Source: JAIBJN01 sp963775505 (lineage in GTDB: Bacteria; Actinomycetota; Thermoleophilia; Gaiellales; Gaiellaceae). From it: a DNA stretch of 64,000 nt. The stretch lies in the NCBI GenBank assembly GCA_963775505.1, contig CAVZIL010000011.1, positions 124,001 through 188,000 on the forward strand. Reading direction: 5' to 3'. The position numbers were made by a program, and so were the translations under genes. Positions 16,519-25,327 of this stretch are shown here, in pieces. A model generated the notes under the pieces. The model was not told the DNA's origin, made no database searches, and was given only the letters and a program-made list of their open reading frames with translations. Every line of letters starts with the position of its first letter. Position 1 is the first letter of the stretch.

Positions 16519-18091
16519 GCAGCACCTCCCAGGACCAGCGGCCGTCGCCGACGCGCGTGCCTTTGATGTGGTCTTCGAGCGGCGGGTTGTCGGCGTGCTC
16601 CTGGCAGCCCGTGGCGGCGAAGCAGCGGATCTCGATCTCGCCCGGGCGGGTCTCCACCTTGAGGAAGCTCTTGAAGAGCGGTGGCGGGGGCTTGTTCCAG
16701 TCGAGGAACTCGGAGAAGTTCTTGCTGAGCGGGCCGAGGATCTTCGCCTCGGAGAAGAAGCGAACCTTCCTGGCCTTGGCTAGGGCATCGGCGGGAACGG
16801 TCTTGCCCCGGTCCTCCTCACGGTTCGGCGTGACCTCGCCGTCGAGCAGGAGCTTCATCGCCTCTGGCGTCAGCTCCGGGTCGATTGCCACGTCGAACGG
16901 GAGTCGGTCGTCGAGCAGGAGCGAGTAGGCCGCGAGCGAGTCGCCGCGCCGCGGGTAGCAGCGGAAGTCGTCCTCCGCGCACCCGCAGGAATCGAGCGTC
17001 GCCGTGGGAATCGTGTGCGTCGCCTTCGTGTATGCGCCCGCTGCGCCGGTGACGATGTGCTGGACGACCCGGCCGTCCGGGAGGCCCACCGGGTAGCGCT
17101 GGAAGTTGTGGATGTCGCCGCCGATCACCGCGATGTAGCGGTTGCCCGGATCCTCGACGATCTGGTTGACCGTGGCGCCGTCTGCGCCCTCGATCGGGCA
17201 GACCTTCCGGCGGGCGTCGACGACCAGCGGCTTGCCCGTCAGGAGGATCTTGTCCTTCGGGCCGCCGGAGATCCTACGCAGCCACTCGCCTTGCTCGGCG
17301 TCGATGCCGGACTGAATGCCGGTGTCGATGCCCACGAGGACGAGCTCCTTCAGCTCGATCGCGAAGTACGGCAGCCTCTGCCCGGACGGCTCGGGCCTGT
17401 GCTCCTTGATCTTCTCCAGCTGATCTTGCTGTGACTCCGACGGCTCGCGCCAGACGAGGTCGCGGAAGGCGCGCTTGAAGCGGTTCTTCGAGGCCTTGAA
17501 CGGGGGCCGGAGGTCGGGGTCGGCGCCGCAGAGCAGCATCATGAACCCGCTCAGGCCGTCGTACCAGTCGTGGTTCCCGGGAACGGCGAAGATGGGCCCG
17601 GGCAGCGCCTTGTAGGGCCAGTAGAACTTGGCGCGGTACTCGTGCCAGTCCCCAGCCGGGTAGATGACGTCGCTCACGATGAAGGTGAAGGCCGTGTCGG
17701 CGGATCTCGCCCGCAACGGGCGCAGCACCTGGTACTGCGAGTCGTCGCCCTCCCCGGGGTCGCCGAGCACGATGAAAGCGACCTCCTCCTTGTCCGCGTA
17801 CCGCGTGATCGGCAGCTTCGGGTCGACACCGGTTCGCCGCTGCGCCTCCACCCAGCGCGTGCGCTCGTGATGGGTCGTGTCACCGAGCCAGCGCGCAATC
17901 TTGTCGTTCCGCGACTCCCAGAGCGGCTTGGGGCTGATCCAGGAGAATTGCCTGCGCTTCCCGCGCCGGAAGGTGCCTTCCTCGTACTCGGCGGAGGGAT
18001 CCGCCCACGTCGTGCAGCCCCAGCCGGCGGCCTCCCGCGACCTGCGGGACGAGAGGATCTCGGTTGTCGGGCGAGAAGCGCTGGACGGCAC
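16511..18091 (-). CDS. Calcineurin-like metallophosphoesterase
   Basis: A 526-residue protein. Metal-binding blocks appear in order: FIVLGDPGEGD, FIVSDVIYPAGDWHEY, VPGNHDWYDG, LVGIDTGIQSG and IGGDIHNFQRYP. These match the large bacterial calcineurin-like phosphoesterases. The first 100 residues are extra and contain WADPS and RRKRRQFSW-type basic stretches with no recognised domain. The C-terminus ends in a beta-rich region holding CFAATGCQEH. It is the first gene of the run that continues into the three flavin oxidoreductases and the patatin. The GTG at 18091 was taken as start; a later start is possible because the first 30 residues are low in conservation signals. Confidence 0.83.
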   Translation of the reverse strand: MPSSASRPTTEILSSRRSREAAGWGCTTWADPSAEYEEGTFRRGKRRQFSWISPKPLWESRNDKIARWLGDTTHHERTRWVEAQRRTGVDPKLPITRYADKEEVAFIVLGDPGEGDDSQYQVLRPLRARSADTAFTFIVSDVIYPAGDWHEYRAKFYWPYKALPGPIFAVPGNHDWYDGLSGFMMLLCGADPDLRPPFKASKNRFKRAFRDLVWREPSESQQDQLEKIKEHRPEPSGQRLPYFAIELKELVLVGIDTGIQSGIDAEQGEWLRRISGGPKDKILLTGKPLVVDARRKVCPIEGADGATVNQIVEDPGNRYIAVIGGDIHNFQRYPVGLPDGRVVQHIVTGAAGAYTKATHTIPTATLDSCGCAEDDFRCYPRRGDSLAAYSLLLDDRLPFDVAIDPELTPEAMKLLLDGEVTPNREEDRGKTVPADALAKARKVRFFSEAKILGPLSKNFSEFLDWNKPPPPLFKSFLKVETRPGEIEIRCFAATGCQEHADNPPLEDHIKGTRVGDGRWSWEVLLA

Positions 18092-18173
18092 TCGGCCACC
18101 TCTCTGGCGAGGACGCCACGCTACGACGCCTCCCTCGCGGCGTCAAGGTGACGGGCCGGAGGGGCTTGGCCCT

Positions 18174-18941
18174 CTACTCGGCCGTGACGTAGGCGGCGGT
18201 GAGGCCGCCGTCGACGAGGAACGTCGCGCCGTTCACGTACGAGGACTCGTCGCTCGCCAGAAAGAGCGCGCCCTGGGCGATCTCCCTCGCCTGCGCGAGT
18301 CGGCCCATCGGCAGGTGCTGCAACCGCCGCTCGAGCGCGCCGGGCGTCTCGGCGAAGAGGCGCATGAGGAGCGGCGTCTCCACCGGGCCCGGGCAGAGCG
18401 CGTTGACCCGGATCCCTCTGCGGGCGAACTCGACCGCGAGCTCGCGGGACAGCGAGAGCACGGCGCCCTTCGACGCCGTGTACGAGATCTGCGAGGTGGC
18501 CGCGCCCATGAGGGCCACGAAGGAGGCGACATTGATGACGGAGCCGCCGCCCCGCTCCAGCAGGTGGGGGATGCCGTACTTGCAGCAGAGGTAGACGCCC
18601 TTCGTGTTCACGTCCTGCACCCGCTGCCACGCGTCGGGCTCAGTGTCGAGGATCGACGCGTCGTCCGCGGGCATGATCCCTGCGTTGTTGTAGAGGACGT
18701 CGATGCCGCCGTAGCGCTCGGCGGTCGCCGCGTACATCGCCTGCACGCTCGCCGGGTCGGCGACGTCGACCTCCTGGAAGAACGCGTCGCGCGCGTCGGA
18801 CGCGGTCTGCTCGCCGGCCTCGCGGCTCATGTCGGCAACGCAGACGCTCGCGCCCTCCTCGGAGAAGAGAAGCGCCGCTTCCCGCCCGATGCCCCCGCCG
18901 GCGCCGGTGATGACGACGACCTTCGCGTCCAGCCGCCCCAT
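18174..18941 (-). CDS. Short-chain dehydrogenase/reductase
   Basis: Classical SDR of 255 residues: cofactor motif ITGAGGGIGREAAL, DVADPASV, NNAG motif LYNNAGI, catalytic Ser and YTASK (Tyr-x-x-x-Lys), and PVETPLL after the active site. The C-terminus has the usual NGATFLVDGGLTAAY. The Asp after the second strand (VADMS) suggests NAD rather than NADP. It probably oxidises a secondary alcohol or reduces a ketone; the substrate is not known. It lies 12 bases downstream of the lipoprotein gene on the same strand. Confidence 0.92.
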   Translation of the reverse strand: MGRLDAKVVVITGAGGGIGREAALLFSEEGASVCVADMSREAGEQTASDARDAFFQEVDVADPASVQAMYAATAERYGGIDVLYNNAGIMPADDASILDTEPDAWQRVQDVNTKGVYLCCKYGIPHLLERGGGSVINVASFVALMGAATSQISYTASKGAVLSLSRELAVEFARRGIRVNALCPGPVETPLLMRLFAETPGALERRLQHLPMGRLAQAREIAQGALFLASDESSYVNGATFLVDGGLTAAYVTAE

Positions 18942-18953
18942 GACGGCGGGAGC

Positions 18954-19451
18954 CTATCCGTTCGCGACGCCCTGGAGGATGGTGTCGAGCCGCTCCCAGC
19001 GCTCGTCCGTCCCCTGCTCGCGGCGCTCGTTCCACCACGCGAGGACGACGTTCTCCCCGTAGCGCTTCTGGGCGACGTACGACCTCGCGAGCTCGTCGAA
19101 GTCCCAGTAGATGCCCTCGGCATCCGCCTGGAGCGCCTCGCCGGTGTCCTTATCCGCGAGAAGCGACCGAACGGCCTCCGAGTCCTCCGGGTCGACGACG
19201 TAGATCGTGAACGTGCCGTACCGGTCCTGCACGGCGGGCGAGATGTCGAGGCCCAGCCCGAGCTGCTCCCAGGACGGATCGGCGCCGGCGGCGCTCCGAA
19301 GCGGCGGCATGTCTTGCACCGCGCGGAATTCCTGGACGACTGCCTGCGCCGCGATCGGCGCCGCTTCCTGCTCCTCGTCGTCGCCCTCGCCGGACGAACC
19401 GCATCCGGCCAGAAGGGCGGCAAGCACGAGGACGAGTGCTGGGCGTCTCAT
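18954..19451 (-). CDS. Secreted lipoprotein of unknown function
   Basis: A 165-residue protein with a clear lipoprotein signal: MRRP, hydrophobic stretch ALVLVLAALLAGC with the lipobox LAGC, then an acidic Gly/Glu linker. The mature part has FTIYVVDPEDSEAVRSLL and YWDFDELARSYVAQKRYGEN, an alpha/beta pattern without a recognised domain. It would be anchored outside the membrane. It precedes the SDR gene by 12 bases and may share its transcript. Confidence 0.75.
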   Translation of the reverse strand: MRRPALVLVLAALLAGCGSSGEGDDEEQEAAPIAAQAVVQEFRAVQDMPPLRSAAGADPSWEQLGLGLDISPAVQDRYGTFTIYVVDPEDSEAVRSLLADKDTGEALQADAEGIYWDFDELARSYVAQKRYGENVVLAWWNERREQGTDERWERLDTILQGVANG

Positions 19452-19520
19452 CGGTCCAAGGGTACGTGCCCGCTCCGACGCGATCAGTATCGCGAGAGGA
19501 TGTAAAGCGTTCTTTGGCCG

Positions 19521-20867
19521 CTAGTCGGTCGACACGAAGACGTTCTTGACCTCGGAGTAGCCCTCGAGGCCGTGGAGGCCGAGCTCGCGGCCGAACCCCG
19601 ACTGCTTGAAGCCGCCGAACGGCGTCGCGACTCGCACGGAGCTGTTCGAGTTCACCGAGAGGACGCCTGCCTCGATGCCGCGCGCCATGCGAAGGGCACG
19701 CGCGCCGTCGCGCGTCCAGATCGAGCCCGAGAGCCCGTAGGGCGTGTCGTTGGCAAGCCGGAGCGCGTCGGCCTCGTCCTCGAAGGGGATGACCGCGGCC
19801 ACCGGGCCGAAGACCTCTTCGCGCGCCACCCGGTCCTCGTTGCTCGCCTCGACGAGGGTGCACGGGAACCAGAAGCCCGGGCCTTCCGGGATGTCTCCCT
19901 GAAACGCGACGCCGTCATCCACGAAGGACGAGACCGTCTCGCGGTGGGCGGCGGAGACGAGCGGGCCCATCTCGGTGGCCTCGTCCGCGGGATCGCCGAC
20001 CTTCAGGCCGCGGGTCGCCTCGACGAGCAGCTCGAGGAAGCGGTCGTAGGCCCCGCGCTCGACGAAGATCCGCGAGCGCGCGCAGCAGTCCTGGCCCGCG
20101 TTGTCGAAGACGGCGTACGGCGCCGCGGCGGCCGCCCGCTCGAGGTCGGCGTCCGCGAAGACGACGTTGGCGGACTTGCCGCCCAGCTCGAGCGTCACGC
20201 GCTTGATCGTCGCGGCGGCGCCTTCCATCACGCTACGCCCGACCTCAGTCGAGCCCGTGAAGCCGATCTTGGCCACGTCGGGATGCTCGACGAGGCGCTG
20301 CCCGACCACGGACCCCTTCCCGGCGACGACGTTGACGACTCCCTCGGGGATCCCCGCTTCCCGTACGAGCTCGCCGAGCCGAAGCGCGGAAAGCGGCGTG
20401 AGCTCGGCCGGCTTCAGCACGACCGTGTTCCCGCACGCGAGCGCCGGTCCGAGCTTCCAGCTGGCGATGTTGAGCGGGAAGTTCCAGGGGACGATCAGCC
20501 CGACGACGCCGAGCGGCTCGCGGAAGGTCATGTCGACGCCACCGGCGACGGGGATCGTCTCGCCGTGGTGCTTGTCCACCGCGCCCGCGTAGAAGTGGAA
20601 GACCTCGGCGACCATCCCCACCTCCGCCCGTGCTCCGGCGATTGGCTTGCCGACGTTCTGCGACTCGATCCGTGCCAGCTCCTCGCGGTGCTCCTCGACG
20701 AGCGCCGCCAGGCGCCGGAGCAGCCGGGCGCGGTCGGCCGGCGCCACCTTCCGCCAGGCGGGGAACGCCGCCTTGGCGGCCGCGACCGCGGCGTCGGTCT
20801 CCTCGACGCCGGGCGAGGGCAGCTCGGCGATGACCTCCTCGGTCGCCGGATTCAGGACGGCCGTCAC
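19521..20867 (-). CDS. Aldehyde dehydrogenase, PuuC-like
   Basis: NAD(P)-dependent aldehyde dehydrogenase, 448 residues from the GTG at 20867. It has IVPWNFPLNIASWKLGPALA, GFTGSTEVGRSVM, the glutamate motif TLELGGKSANVV and the catalytic cysteine in NAGQDCCARSR (Cys about 261). The C-terminus has PFGGFKQSGFGRELG. In the Puu pathway this step oxidises gamma-glutamyl-aminobutyraldehyde; the start overlaps the stop of the gamma-glutamyl hydrolase gene (GTGA), which supports that assignment. Betaine-aldehyde or other amine-derived aldehydes remain possible. Confidence 0.9.
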   Translation of the reverse strand: MTAVLNPATEEVIAELPSPGVEETDAAVAAAKAAFPAWRKVAPADRARLLRRLAALVEEHREELARIESQNVGKPIAGARAEVGMVAEVFHFYAGAVDKHHGETIPVAGGVDMTFREPLGVVGLIVPWNFPLNIASWKLGPALACGNTVVLKPAELTPLSALRLGELVREAGIPEGVVNVVAGKGSVVGQRLVEHPDVAKIGFTGSTEVGRSVMEGAAATIKRVTLELGGKSANVVFADADLERAAAAAPYAVFDNAGQDCCARSRIFVERGAYDRFLELLVEATRGLKVGDPADEATEMGPLVSAAHRETVSSFVDDGVAFQGDIPEGPGFWFPCTLVEASNEDRVAREEVFGPVAAVIPFEDEADALRLANDTPYGLSGSIWTRDGARALRMARGIEAGVLSVNSNSSVRVATPFGGFKQSGFGRELGLHGLEGYSEVKNVFVSTD

Positions 20868-21574
20868 GACCGCTCCTCCCGGTAGCGCCGCGCCTCCTCG
20901 ACGAGCGCCCGGAAGAGCGCCGCGTCCTCGTCCTCCTCCGGATGCCAGAGGACGCCGAGCGCGAAGCGCTGCGAGGGATCCTCGATCGCCTCGATCGTCC
21001 CGTCCTCGGCGCGGGCTGCCTCCCGCAAGCCCTCGCCCAGGCTCCCGTACCCCTGGTGGTGGTGGCTCTTCACGGGCGCCCGCTCGCCGATCACGTCGTG
21101 GAGCTTCGTCTCCGGGAGGACGTCGACGTCGTGCTCGGCGAAGACGCCGGGCGTCTCCTTGTGGCCTTCGTGCCCGACGATCTCCGGGAGGTGCTGGACG
21201 AGGTCGCCGCCGCGCGCGACGTTGAGCACCTGGCTTCCGCGGCACACGGCGAGCACGGGCATGTCGCGCGCGAGCGCGCCCTCGAGCAGGGCAAGCTCGG
21301 CCCGATCCCGCTCCGGTCGGACGCCGTTCGTCTCCGGATGCGCATCGGCGCCGTAGGAGGCAGGGTCGAGGTCGGCGCCGCCCGACAGCACGAGCCCGTC
21401 GAGCGCGTCCAGCGTCTCCTCGACGCCCTCGACGTTCGGGGGCACGAGCAGCGCCCGGCCCCCCGCGTCCTCGACCGCGCGGACGTAGGAGAGCGGGATC
21501 AGCGCCGCGGGTGCCTCCCACACGCCCCAGCGAGCGTTCTCGGCGTAGCTCGTGATCCCGACGATCGGGCGCAC
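20864..21574 (-). CDS. Gamma-glutamyl-GABA hydrolase family (class I amidotransferase fold), PuuD-like
   Basis: A 236-residue hydrolase of the peptidase C26 type. It begins RPIVGITSYAENARWGVW, has GLVLSGGADLDPASYG, the nucleophile elbow PVLAVCRGSQVLNVARGG and the histidine segment VKSHHHQGYGSLGEGL, followed by FALGVLWHPEED. It releases glutamate from gamma-glutamyl-GABA in putrescine breakdown. It is coupled to the aldehyde dehydrogenase and lies 18 bases downstream of the glutamine-synthetase-like gene, so the three form one transcript. Confidence 0.9.
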   Translation of the reverse strand: MRPIVGITSYAENARWGVWEAPAALIPLSYVRAVEDAGGRALLVPPNVEGVEETLDALDGLVLSGGADLDPASYGADAHPETNGVRPERDRAELALLEGALARDMPVLAVCRGSQVLNVARGGDLVQHLPEIVGHEGHKETPGVFAEHDVDVLPETKLHDVIGERAPVKSHHHQGYGSLGEGLREAARAEDGTIEAIEDPSQRFALGVLWHPEEDEDAALFRALVEEARRYREERS

Positions 21575-21592
21575 GTCTACGAGTCTACGCGC

Positions 21593-22928
21593 CTACCCGC
21601 GCTCGTAGAGCCGCTCGCGCTCGTAGCAGGTGACCGCCTCGTCGAAGAGGCGCTGCTCCGTGCGCGCGTAGTTCAGGTAGTGGTCGACGACGTCGTCGCC
21701 GAGCGCGGCCCGCGCCATCGTCCCCTCCTCCAGCGCGGCGATCCCCTCGCGCAGCGAGTGGGGGAAGCGTTCGGCGTCCGACTCGTAGGCGTTCCCTTCG
21801 ATCGGCGGGGGGAGCTCGAGCTCGTTCTCGATGCCGTAGAGGCCCGCCGCGAGCAGCGCCGCGAACCCGAGGTACGGGTTGACGTCGCCGCCCGGGATGC
21901 GCGTCTCCGTCCGCAGGCCCGCGCCGTGGCCGACGATGCGGAAGCCGCACGTGCGGTTGTCGTGGCCCCAGGCGAGCGTCGTCGGCGCCCAGCTTCCTGC
22001 CGCGAAGCGCTTGTAGGAGTTGATCGTCGGCGCGATGAAGATCGCCAGCTCCTTCAGGCAGGCGATCTGCCCCGCCAGGTAGTGCTTGAAGACGTCCGAT
22101 TCGCCGGCGCAGGCGTTCTCGCCGTCGCGCCAGAGGCTCGAGTGCACGTGACAGGAGTTGCCGATCCAGGTGTGGTCGGGCTTCGCCATGAAGGTGATCG
22201 AGCAGTCGTTCAGGTACGCGATCTCCTTGGCCCCGTTCTTGTAGACGGTGTGGTTGTCCGCCATCGTGACCGCGTCGGCGTAGCGGAAGTTGATCTCCTG
22301 CTGGCCCGGCCAGGCCTCGCCCTTGGAGGTCTCCACCCGGATGCCGGCGCCCTGCATGCCGTTCCGGATCTGGCGCATGAGCGGCTCGTCGTACGTCGTG
22401 GCGAGGATGTGGTAGTCGAGGATGTACGGCACGGACGGCGTCAGGTCGCGGTAGTGCTTCGCGTGCGCCTGCGGCGTAGGTCTCGCGCAGGAGGTAGAAC
22501 TCGAGCTCCGAGCCGAACATGGGCGTGAAGCCGAGCTCGCCGGCCCGCTCGACCTGGCGCCTGAGGACCTGACGCGGCGACGGCGCCACCGGCTTGCCGT
22601 CGTGCCACGTGACGTCGCAGAGGACGAGCGCAGTCGCCTCGAGCCAGGGGATGCGCCGCAGCGTGGCCAGGTCGGGCCGAAGCGCGAAGTCCCCGTATCC
22701 CTGCTCCCAGCTGGCGATCCCGTAGCCCGGGATCGGATCCATCTCCATGTCGAGCGCGAGCAGGTAGTTGCAGCCTTCGACGCCGTGCTCGGCGACGTGC
22801 TCCTCGACGAAGAACTCTCCGTGCAGGCGCTTTCCGAGGAGCCGTCCCTGCATGTCGGTGAAGGCGACGATCACCGTGTCGATGGATCCGTCGGCGACCG
22901 CCTTCGTCAGCTCGTCCAGCCTCAGCAT
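21593..22928 (-). pseudogene. Glutamine-synthetase-like gamma-glutamylpolyamine synthetase, frameshifted
   Basis: Two adjacent frames together make one full-length glutamine synthetase family protein of about 445 residues. The first part (22928 to about 22470) has FTDMQGRLLGKRLHGEFF, YGDFALRPDLATLRR and the metal motif FGSELEFYLLRETY. The second part has PSVPYILDYHI, GEAWPGQQEINFRYADAV, NSCHVHSSLWRDG and RIVGHGAGLRTETRIPGGDVNP. The switch needs one extra G near 22470 to be removed. The domain order and the neighbours (PuuC-, PuuD- and permease-like genes) indicate gamma-glutamylputrescine synthetase (PuuA-like). Every catalytic motif is intact on both sides, so the shift may be a sequence error rather than true inactivation. 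Confidence 0.82.
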
Positions 22929-22957
22929 GGGTCGGGAGTCTACGCGCTGTCGGAGGG

Positions 22958-22987
22958 TTGACAGGAACTCCCTTCGCAGCGTAGAAA
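22958..22987 (+). promoter_or_regulatory. Predicted promoter of the APC permease gene
   Basis: TTGACA (22958-22963), an 18-base spacer and TAGAAA (22982-22987) lie 36 bases ahead of the permease ATG, which also has a strong GGAGGAGGAG ribosome site. The intergenic stretch is shared with the divergent glutamine-synthetase-like gene, whose own possible -10 (TAGACT, reverse strand, 22942-22937) is weaker. Confidence 0.55.
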
Positions 22988-23023
22988 CCCCCGATCCAGG
23001 GCCGCCGAACGGAGGAGGAGCAC

Positions 23024-24658
23024 ATGAGCCAAGGGCCTGAGACGAAGGGCTACTACACGTCGGAGGACGAGCACACCCTCCACAAGCTCGGCTACGCGCA
23101 GGAGCTGTTTCGGGCGATGGGGGGCTTCCGCAACTTCGCGATCAGCTTCACGATCATCTCGATCCTCGCGGGGTGCCTGACCTCGTACAACATCGGCTTC
23201 GAGCACGGCGGCCCGTTTTGGGTGGTCTTCGGCTGGCTGCTCGTCGGCCTCATGGCGACGATCATCTCCCTCGGCATGGCGGAGATCGCCTCCGCCTATC
23301 CGACGGCCGGTGGCCTCTACTACTGGGCGTCGAAGCTCGGGAGCCCGGGCTGGGGCTGGGCGACGGGGTGGTTCAACCTCATCGGCCAGATCGCGGTCAC
23401 CGCGGCGATCGGGTACGGGCTCGCGCTCTTCGGGCAGGCCCTCTTCGACTTGTGGTTCTCGTACTCGGCGCACATGGACGACTGGTTCGGCGCGTCGTTC
23501 GATGCCTCGACGTACATCCTCTACGCGCTCTTCCTGAGCGCAGCGGCGCTCATCAACCTGCTGAACATCCGCCTGACATCCGGGCTGAACATGATCTCGG
23601 CCTGGTGGCACATGGTCGGGGTCGTCGTGATCGTCGGCATCCTGATCATCGTTCCGGACAACCACCAGTCGGTCTCGTACGTGTTCACGGAGACCATCAA
23701 CAACTCGGGCTTCGGCGACGGGACGACCCAGTTCGGGCTCGCGTTCCTCCTCGTGCTCGGGCTGGGGATGCTGCTGCCGCAGTACACGATCACCGGCTTC
23801 GACGCGTCGGCGCACACGGCCGAGGAGACCAACAACGCGTCCCGGATGGCGGCGACGGGAATGTGGACCTCCGTTGTCGTCTCCGTGATCTTCGGCTGGA
23901 TCCTCCTGGTCGCGGTGACGTTCGCGATCCCGAGCACCCAGGGGGCGCTCGACACCGTCAACGCGCTCGGGCTGCTCGTCCCGTGGATCTGGATCAACTC
24001 GATGAGCCAGGACTGGGCGGAGGCGCTGCTCTTCATCTGCGTCGTCGCGCAGTTCTTCTGCGTGACCGCCTCCGTGACCTCGGCGTCGCGCATGATGTTC
24101 GCGTTCTCGCGCGACGGCGCCGTGCCGGGCCATCAGCTCTGGCGGCGCGTCGCGAGGAACCGCGTGCCGCGGTGGTCGGTCCTGGGCATCTGGCTCTTCG
24201 CTGGCATCCTCATGATCCCCGCGGTCTGGAACTACTTCGTGGGCTACGCCGTCGGAACGGCGATCGCCGTCATCGGCCTCTACATCGCCTTCGTGATCCC
24301 CGTCTACCTGCGCTGGCGCAAGGGCGACGAATGGGACGAGCCGAGGGCGTGGAGCCTCGGCAAGCACTACAAGTGGATCGATCCCCTGTCGATCGCCTGG
24401 GTCGCCCTGATCACGATCATCTTCGTGATCCCGCTGTACAAGATCGGCCTCCCGTGGGAGGAAGGCTTCGACTGGCGGTTCACCAACTACACGATCCTCT
24501 GGTTCGCTGGCATCGGCCTTATCTTCGGCGGCTGGTGGTTCGTGTCGGCGAGAAAGTGGTTCAAGGGCCCGGTGCGCATGGGCACCGAGGAAGAGCTGGA
24601 GCGCTACGAGGAGGAGTTCCAGAAGCGCGTGGAGCTGCCCGCGGCCCGCGGCAGCTAG
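23024..24658 (+). CDS. APC-superfamily amino acid/polyamine permease
   Basis: A 544-residue integral membrane protein with about twelve hydrophobic segments. The N-terminus TLHKLGYAQELFRAMGGFRN and the first helix region FAISFTIISILAG, then MAEIASAYPTAGGLYYWAS, are typical of the eukaryote-like GABA/choline permease branch (amino acid/choline transporter). FDASAHTAEETNNASRMA is the conserved loop after helix six. The C-terminal tail is charged and cytoplasmic. Divergent placement against the Puu-like genes suggests uptake of putrescine, GABA or a related amine. Its end overlaps the convergent HAD gene by four bases. Confidence 0.9.
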   Translation: MSQGPETKGYYTSEDEHTLHKLGYAQELFRAMGGFRNFAISFTIISILAGCLTSYNIGFEHGGPFWVVFGWLLVGLMATIISLGMAEIASAYPTAGGLYYWASKLGSPGWGWATGWFNLIGQIAVTAAIGYGLALFGQALFDLWFSYSAHMDDWFGASFDASTYILYALFLSAAALINLLNIRLTSGLNMISAWWHMVGVVVIVGILIIVPDNHQSVSYVFTETINNSGFGDGTTQFGLAFLLVLGLGMLLPQYTITGFDASAHTAEETNNASRMAATGMWTSVVVSVIFGWILLVAVTFAIPSTQGALDTVNALGLLVPWIWINSMSQDWAEALLFICVVAQFFCVTASVTSASRMMFAFSRDGAVPGHQLWRRVARNRVPRWSVLGIWLFAGILMIPAVWNYFVGYAVGTAIAVIGLYIAFVIPVYLRWRKGDEWDEPRAWSLGKHYKWIDPLSIAWVALITIIFVIPLYKIGLPWEEGFDWRFTNYTILWFAGIGLIFGGWWFVSARKWFKGPVRMGTEEELERYEEEFQKRVELPAARGS

Positions 24659-25302
24659 GGGCCGAGCGCCCGCCTAACGGCTTCGACGTCAAGCGCCGGA
24701 GCGAGCTCGTCCGCCAGGGCGAGCCGCTCCGGCGCCAGTGTGCCGAGGACGGCGACGCAGTGCATGCCGGCCGCCTTGGCCGCGGCCACGCCCGCCTCGG
24801 TGTCTTCGAACACGGTGACCTCGGCGGCTGGGATCCCCTCGTCGAGCCGCTCCAGCGCGCGCAGGTAGCCCTCGGGATCCGGCTTGCCGCGCTCGATGTC
24901 GTCGGCGGCGACCAGGATCTCGACCGCGTCCGCCAGGCCGGCCGCCGCGAGCACGGGCTCTACCTCCGCGCGGTGGGCGCCTGAGACGACCGCCACGGGC
25001 ACGCGCTCGGCCGCGTAGAGGACGGCCTCCCGCGCGGCGGCGGAGACCGTCGAGCCGTCGGCGACCAGAGCGCAGTAGCGGTCGATTCGCTCCGTCAGGA
25101 CGACCTCGACGTCGGGATGGTCCTCCCCCAGCCAGATCCGCACGATCTCGGGGTCCGACAGCCCGGCGAGGCGGTCGAAGTAGACCTCCTCCGAAAGCGG
25201 CCGGCCGCGCTCGGCGAAGAGGTCGCGGAGCAGCGCAAAGAGGATGCGCTCGTCGTCGGAGAGCGTTCCGTTGAAGTCGAACATGAGAGCCCGCGCGGCC
25301 AT
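24655..25302 (-). CDS. HAD-superfamily hydrolase with Asn in place of second catalytic Asp
   Basis: A 215-residue HAD protein of the beta-phosphoglucomutase-like subgroup with an alpha-helical cap (residues about 18-85). Motif I reads LMFDFNGTLSDDE, so the usual DxD is DxN. Motif II is VAVVSGAH, motif III is the lysine in GKPDPEGYL, and motif IV is VFEDTEAGVAAAKAAGM. The Asp-to-Asn change removes the usual acid/base and suggests a different reaction from a standard phosphatase, as in other HAD branches. It overlaps the convergent permease gene by four bases. Substrate unknown. Confidence 0.86.
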   Translation of the reverse strand: MAARALMFDFNGTLSDDERILFALLRDLFAERGRPLSEEVYFDRLAGLSDPEIVRIWLGEDHPDVEVVLTERIDRYCALVADGSTVSAAAREAVLYAAERVPVAVVSGAHRAEVEPVLAAAGLADAVEILVAADDIERGKPDPEGYLRALERLDEGIPAAEVTVFEDTEAGVAAAKAAGMHCVAVLGTLAPERLALADELAPALDVEAVRRALGP

Positions 25303-25327
25303 TTAGACGGCCAGTTTAGGAGGGTCG

